A stretch of 64,000 nucleotides of DNA from Aricia agestis (taxonomy: Eukaryota > Arthropoda > Insecta > Lepidoptera > Lycaenidae), in NCBI RefSeq assembly GCF_905147365.1, contig NC_056420.1, positions 9,930,001-9,994,000 of the forward strand, given 5' to 3'. The position numbers and the translations under genes are program-made. This document shows, piece after piece, positions 25,404-64,000 of this stretch. How positions within the stretch are numbered: the first letter of the stretch is position 1; each line of letters begins with the position of its first letter. Under the pieces are notes generated by a model that was given only the letters and a program-made list of their open reading frames with translations, did not search any database and had not been told where the DNA came from.

Positions 25404-25556
25404 CTAGCTATTTGAACGAGCTTCGCTCGGTATTCGATAAAACACGAATAAAATGACATTTTCTGAATATGATTCCTAGCTAGATCGATTTATCGCCCCC
25501 GAAACCCCCTATATACTAAATTTCATAAAAATCGTTGGAGCCGATTCCGAGATTCC

Positions 25557-25635
<79 letters not shown>

Positions 25636-25654
25636 AGAATTGCTCATTTAAAGA
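25404..25654 (-). mobile_element. Helitron-like element with (TA)36 tract
   Basis: Minus strand: A|TCTTTAAATGAGCAATTCT, a (TA)n run at 25562-25633, then attggaatctcggaatcgg, and a cgagcgaagctcg hairpin with CTAG|T. A second copy, in the other orientation, is at 30183-30462. Confidence 0.8.
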
Positions 25655-26300
25655 TATAAGATAACAAAGCTCTGACAAAAAAATTATCTACGAGAGAAAA
25701 CCTATCAGCAATTCAGTACTGAGCGTTTTAATTCAGCAAAGTTCAAATTGGGTATTTTAATTAAATTGAGAATCAAAAGTTTTCCCTGAATACGACCTAT
25801 TTTACGCGGGTGAATCCGCTTAAAAAATGTAGTTAAATTATAAACGAACTAATATGTACCAGAAGCGAAATGAAAAAGAACGAATCCTACAAAGGTCTCG
25901 AGATATGCGAGGCGTGGATGCTTGGATAGTTTTATCTAAGCCAGTGTTACGTAACTGTAATCTGTATCGATCCGCGACTGGCAGGCGGCCAACACCAAAC
26001 TCCTGTTCTAGAAGTTGCCACTGCCCGCCTTTATTAACAGCTGTGGTCCTGATCGATGGACAACTTGAGGTCAATATCATGATCATCTCGAACATGCCAT
26101 TTGGATGGATGAACTCGACACTCGTGTTATTAGCTTAAATCTGACTGTTTTGTGTTTGAGTCAATGTAATTCGTACTTACGATAGGGAAGGCAGATACTT
26201 TCAAAGACGATTGCCACGAACACAATTATTCTTGATAGGTTACTTTAGGGTTAAATTATTTAATACTGTGCTGTATAACCGTTGTTCTTCTTTGTTACAG
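25655..26300. other. Immediate upstream of EndoA exon 1; leader intron
   Basis: No repeat recognised. The last 20 bp are a good 3' splice site. An 85-95-codon frame on each strand near 25838-26138 overlaps head to head and has no recognisable domain. Confidence 0.4.
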
Positions 26301-26334
26301 GCTGACTGAAAATTATTAAGCTGACGCAACAAAT

Positions 26335-62316
<35,982 letters not shown>

Positions 62317-62810
62317 ACACCAAAACACCTTTAGCCCACGGGGTCACCAGCGCCAATGCAGCTATAATATTTCTTTCTTTAATAGCATATACTGAAAATG
62401 GTGTGACGCGAGATATTTCAAGTCATAATTTGATTCAAAATAGCTTAGTTGACGTACTTATATGATATTTATTTATTGTAACCAAAAAAAATGAAACATA
62501 AATTATCTTACTTTGGAGTATCTACCCAGCGAAAAATACACGGTTTGCTGACGCAAACTCATACCGTACTTTGGAAAAACATCCTAACAGACCTAGTGTT
62601 AGCTACTGTTAAGATGAAACTGCTATTCTATTTGTAGTTTTACTGTTTACATTAGTTATATTAATGTATTAAATTTTAAAGAAAAAATATTTCTCGTTGC
62701 TCCACATTTTTGAAATTAAGCAAAGATCTCTCCAGGTAACAATTTGACTCGCAAAACACTGATGGCGATATTGTGGTGACCCAGTGTGCAAGGTTTAAGT
62801 CAATACCATT
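62317..62810 (+). other. EndoA: EndoA 3' UTR (extent not fixed)
   Basis: AT-rich sequence after the stop codon. No AATAAA is seen here. The first perfect AATAAA lies at 62909-62914, inside a MITE, and others are at 63354-63359 and 63785-63790, so the transcript end cannot be placed. Confidence 0.5.
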
Positions 62811-63082
62811 GGGGTCATTCAAAACCAACTCCATAAACCTCGGCAAACAAATTTTATTTACATGGCAACATATACAATTAGTTGTAAATATATACCCCTA
62901 CAGATAAAAATAAACTTAGCATTCATGAACTAAATAAGTAAATCAAAAATGGTTGTCAACGCGCAGCATTGGCTAAGAGATCTACGAAATTTAATTTTAT
63001 TTCAAATATTTTTGAATACTAACTCTTAGTTGAATCTGATGGACTAGCTAGAAGTTTATGGAGTTCATTTTCAAACACCCTG
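62811..63082. mobile_element. MITE in the EndoA 3' region
   Basis: Left ggggtcattcaaaaccaact (then ccataaac) pairs imperfectly with right gtttatggagttcatttt (then caaacaccctg). 272 bp. Contains the first AATAAA after the stop codon. Confidence 0.65.
62909..62914 (+). promoter_or_regulatory. Candidate poly(A) signal AATAAA
   Basis: First perfect AATAAA after the EndoA stop, about 590 nt downstream. It falls inside the MITE at 62811-63082, so if used the transposon supplies the signal. Two further copies downstream are equally possible. Confidence 0.3.
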
Positions 63083-64000
63083 TATAATCCGACTTTCTTC
63101 GTTATCTTTCGAAACTCCAACAAAGCAATCATACAAAATCGTCCAATACTGTTAATTTGTTGAACTATATTTAAGTAATACAGACGAAGAAATCTAGGGT
63201 CTGTTCAAATCAGAGATGCAAAATATGTTTTAAATTTGGAAGTCGAAAGTTAAATTATGTGTACATTTGAAATCATGTATGAAAGTATGTATTTATTATA
63301 TTATTCTTGTTAATATTTTATCAATAATTCTAGGGTGCATTAGACCAAACAAGAATAAATACTTTATAAATTCGACACTTATTAAGTATAATTAGTTTTT
63401 AATACCCGCCATCTAAAATTTGGTTTATTCTTGATTGGTCGCATGCTTGCATTTAAAAAAACATAACTACCACCGAGAATCTTAGTATTTCACAAGATAT
63501 GGTCAATTGAAAAGAGTTTATATTAAAATCGTGTTTTAGATAGATAAATGTTTGCCGATATTTTTGTAACAAAATAATTTACTGCAATATTTTTAGCTCA
63601 ATTCAAATTACATATTTATAATAAATATATCCATAAAATTCAACTTAAAATCATAAACTGTAAGAACAGGCTCTCGATTGTATAGGGTGACCACATACAA
63701 AAATAGTTAAGACACTACATCTTAGGTTTTCACCTGCCTATATCGAAACGATATACCAAAGACATCTGTTGCTTTTACATATTAAATAAATTACCAAAGA
63801 AAAAAGGAGTGCTCTCTAAAATATTAAACACATTTGAAGTATGTGGTCAGCCGGTTTTGATGAAACACAAAAAAAATATTCCCTTAAAGTGTCAAAAGCT
63901 CAAGATGATAGTTGTTTAATTAGTTTTACTTTTATTGAAACAGTGGACCCTTCTGAGCCCCGGTCTTCCATTTTGTTTCTACCCTCCCTTATGTAAATTC
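63083..64000. other. Downstream of EndoA, no gene
   Basis: AT-rich, two further AATAAA words at 63354 and 63785. No open frame of note. Confidence 0.4.

Overview
The window is AT-rich animal DNA, almost certainly from a moth or butterfly (Lepidoptera). The evidence is a dense set of non-autonomous Helitron-like elements of the type common in Lepidoptera (TC...hairpin...CTAG, inserted between A and T), a tRNA-derived SINE, many MITEs, and one host gene with small GT-AG exons in long introns.

The only host gene I can support is the endophilin A orthologue (EndoA), on the plus strand. Ten constitutive coding exons run from 26335 to 62316, and all splice phases agree. Exon 1 encodes exactly the N-terminal amphipathic helix, exons 2-7 the BAR domain, exons 8-9 the variable linker, and exons 9-10 the SH3 domain. 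The shortest form is 358 residues. Exon 8 has a second donor in the same phase, and there is a 90-nt cassette exon, also in phase, so four in-frame linkers (358, 388, 412 or 442 residues) are possible. A transcribed leader exon ends at 26334 and its upstream part is not identified. Positions 1-26300 are therefore 5' intergenic or 5'-UTR-intron sequence.

Everything else is mobile DNA. Positions 1-26300 hold six copies of a ~330-bp oligo(A)-ended repeat, several Helitron-like elements, hAT- and Harbinger-type MITEs with clear target duplications, a full SINE, and a 136-bp tandem array. EndoA intron 1 (18.6 kb) holds a perfect head-to-tail pair of 1,320-bp Helitrons, a nested stack (repeat > SINE and Ty3/gypsy LTR element > Helitron), a 157-bp-arm perfect palindrome around a small MITE, and many other MITEs. 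Intron 2 (7.2 kb) holds an intact-looking mariner with a 350-aa DD34D transposase, a decayed Tc1-like element inside an older MITE, and another Helitron. The later introns hold MITEs, hairpins, a non-LTR retrotransposon 3' remnant and a 47-nt poly(A) run.

The most unusual items are the spacerless tandem Helitron pair, the mariner placed at the edge of an older inverted repeat, the recurrent short snap-back inversions (one destroys the integrase active-site region of the LTR element), and the in-phase alternative linker exons of EndoA. I did not find a new multi-gene system.
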